In this document: positions 5,860 through 5,902 of the stretch, piece after piece
Layout: every line of letters begins with the position of its first letter
How positions within the stretch are numbered: the first letter of the stretch is position 1
Origin: an uncultured Chlorobiaceae bacterium
GTDB taxonomy: Bacteria; Bacteroidota; Chlorobiia; Chlorobiales; Chlorobiaceae
DNA length: 5,902 bases
NCBI GenBank assembly: GCA_903838095.1
Contig: CAILXE010000124.1
Coordinates: 1 to 5,902, forward strand
Direction: 5' to 3'
Notes under the pieces: model-generated
What the model was told of the DNA's origin: nothing
The model's database searches: none
What the model saw: only the letters and a program-made list of their open reading frames with translations
Position numbers and translations under genes: made by a program

Positions 5860-5902
5860 CTTGCCCTGTCGTTAAGCGAGGATGTTCTTAACCATCCCGG
5901 TC

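Noticed and set aside
5777..5890. Short GTG-initiated frame of 37 codons after a GGAGGG-like sequence
   Set aside because: It runs straight through the 5822-5859 terminator and has no recognisable features.
1..5902. CRISPR array, tRNA or rRNA genes
   Set aside because: No regularly spaced repeats, no cloverleaf-like sequence and no rRNA motifs were seen on either strand.

Overview
The window is about 5.9 kb of bacterial DNA: one end of a sensor gene, followed by a stack of mobile elements in different states of decay. The best guess for the host is a Desulfuromonadota/Geobacter-like metal or sulfur metabolising bacterium. The reason is the GAF-PAS-GAF sensor on the left, whose cysteine-containing GAF sequence is a type I associate with that group. 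That is recollection and inference; no rRNA or housekeeping marker is present.

Layout. (1) Positions 1-1317, minus strand: the N-terminal 439 residues of a multi-domain sensor, probably a histidine kinase, running off the left edge. (2) Positions 1318-1434: its leader, with a weak sigma54-like promoter. (3) Positions 1435-2165: a dead remnant of an IS66 element, holding only the C-terminal third of its transposase. (4) Positions 2190-2374: AT-rich intergenic DNA with a promoter and a perfect 17-bp inverted repeat. (5) Positions 2375-4353, plus strand: two tightly linked genes, a multi-HTH DNA-binding protein and a zinc-ribbon/RNase H-like transposase relative. A -1 frameshift on an A8 run at the junction would fuse them into one 659-residue protein. 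(6) Positions 4336-5600: a complete IS630-family element inserted at the far 3' end of the second gene, in the opposite orientation, at a CTAG target with TA duplication. Its transposase is also split at an A8 run and restored by a -1 frameshift. (7) Positions 5615-5654: a strong terminator that belonged to the two-gene unit before the insertion. (8) Positions 5655-5902: no gene; a weak promoter-like sequence and a second strong terminator, possibly a small RNA or attenuator.

History and function. The IS66 fragment is the most decayed. The two-gene unit appears to be regulated by its own DNA-binding protein through the large inverted repeat. Excising the IS630 element and one TA in silico restores a 455-residue reading frame that ends inside the terminator. 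That frame still lacks the C-terminal region that would carry the last catalytic acidic residue in relatives I recall, so the truncation seems older than the IS630 insertion. The most interesting material is this two-gene unit: its operator-like palindrome, the frameshift-compatible junction, and the possibility that a catalytically incomplete protein is retained.
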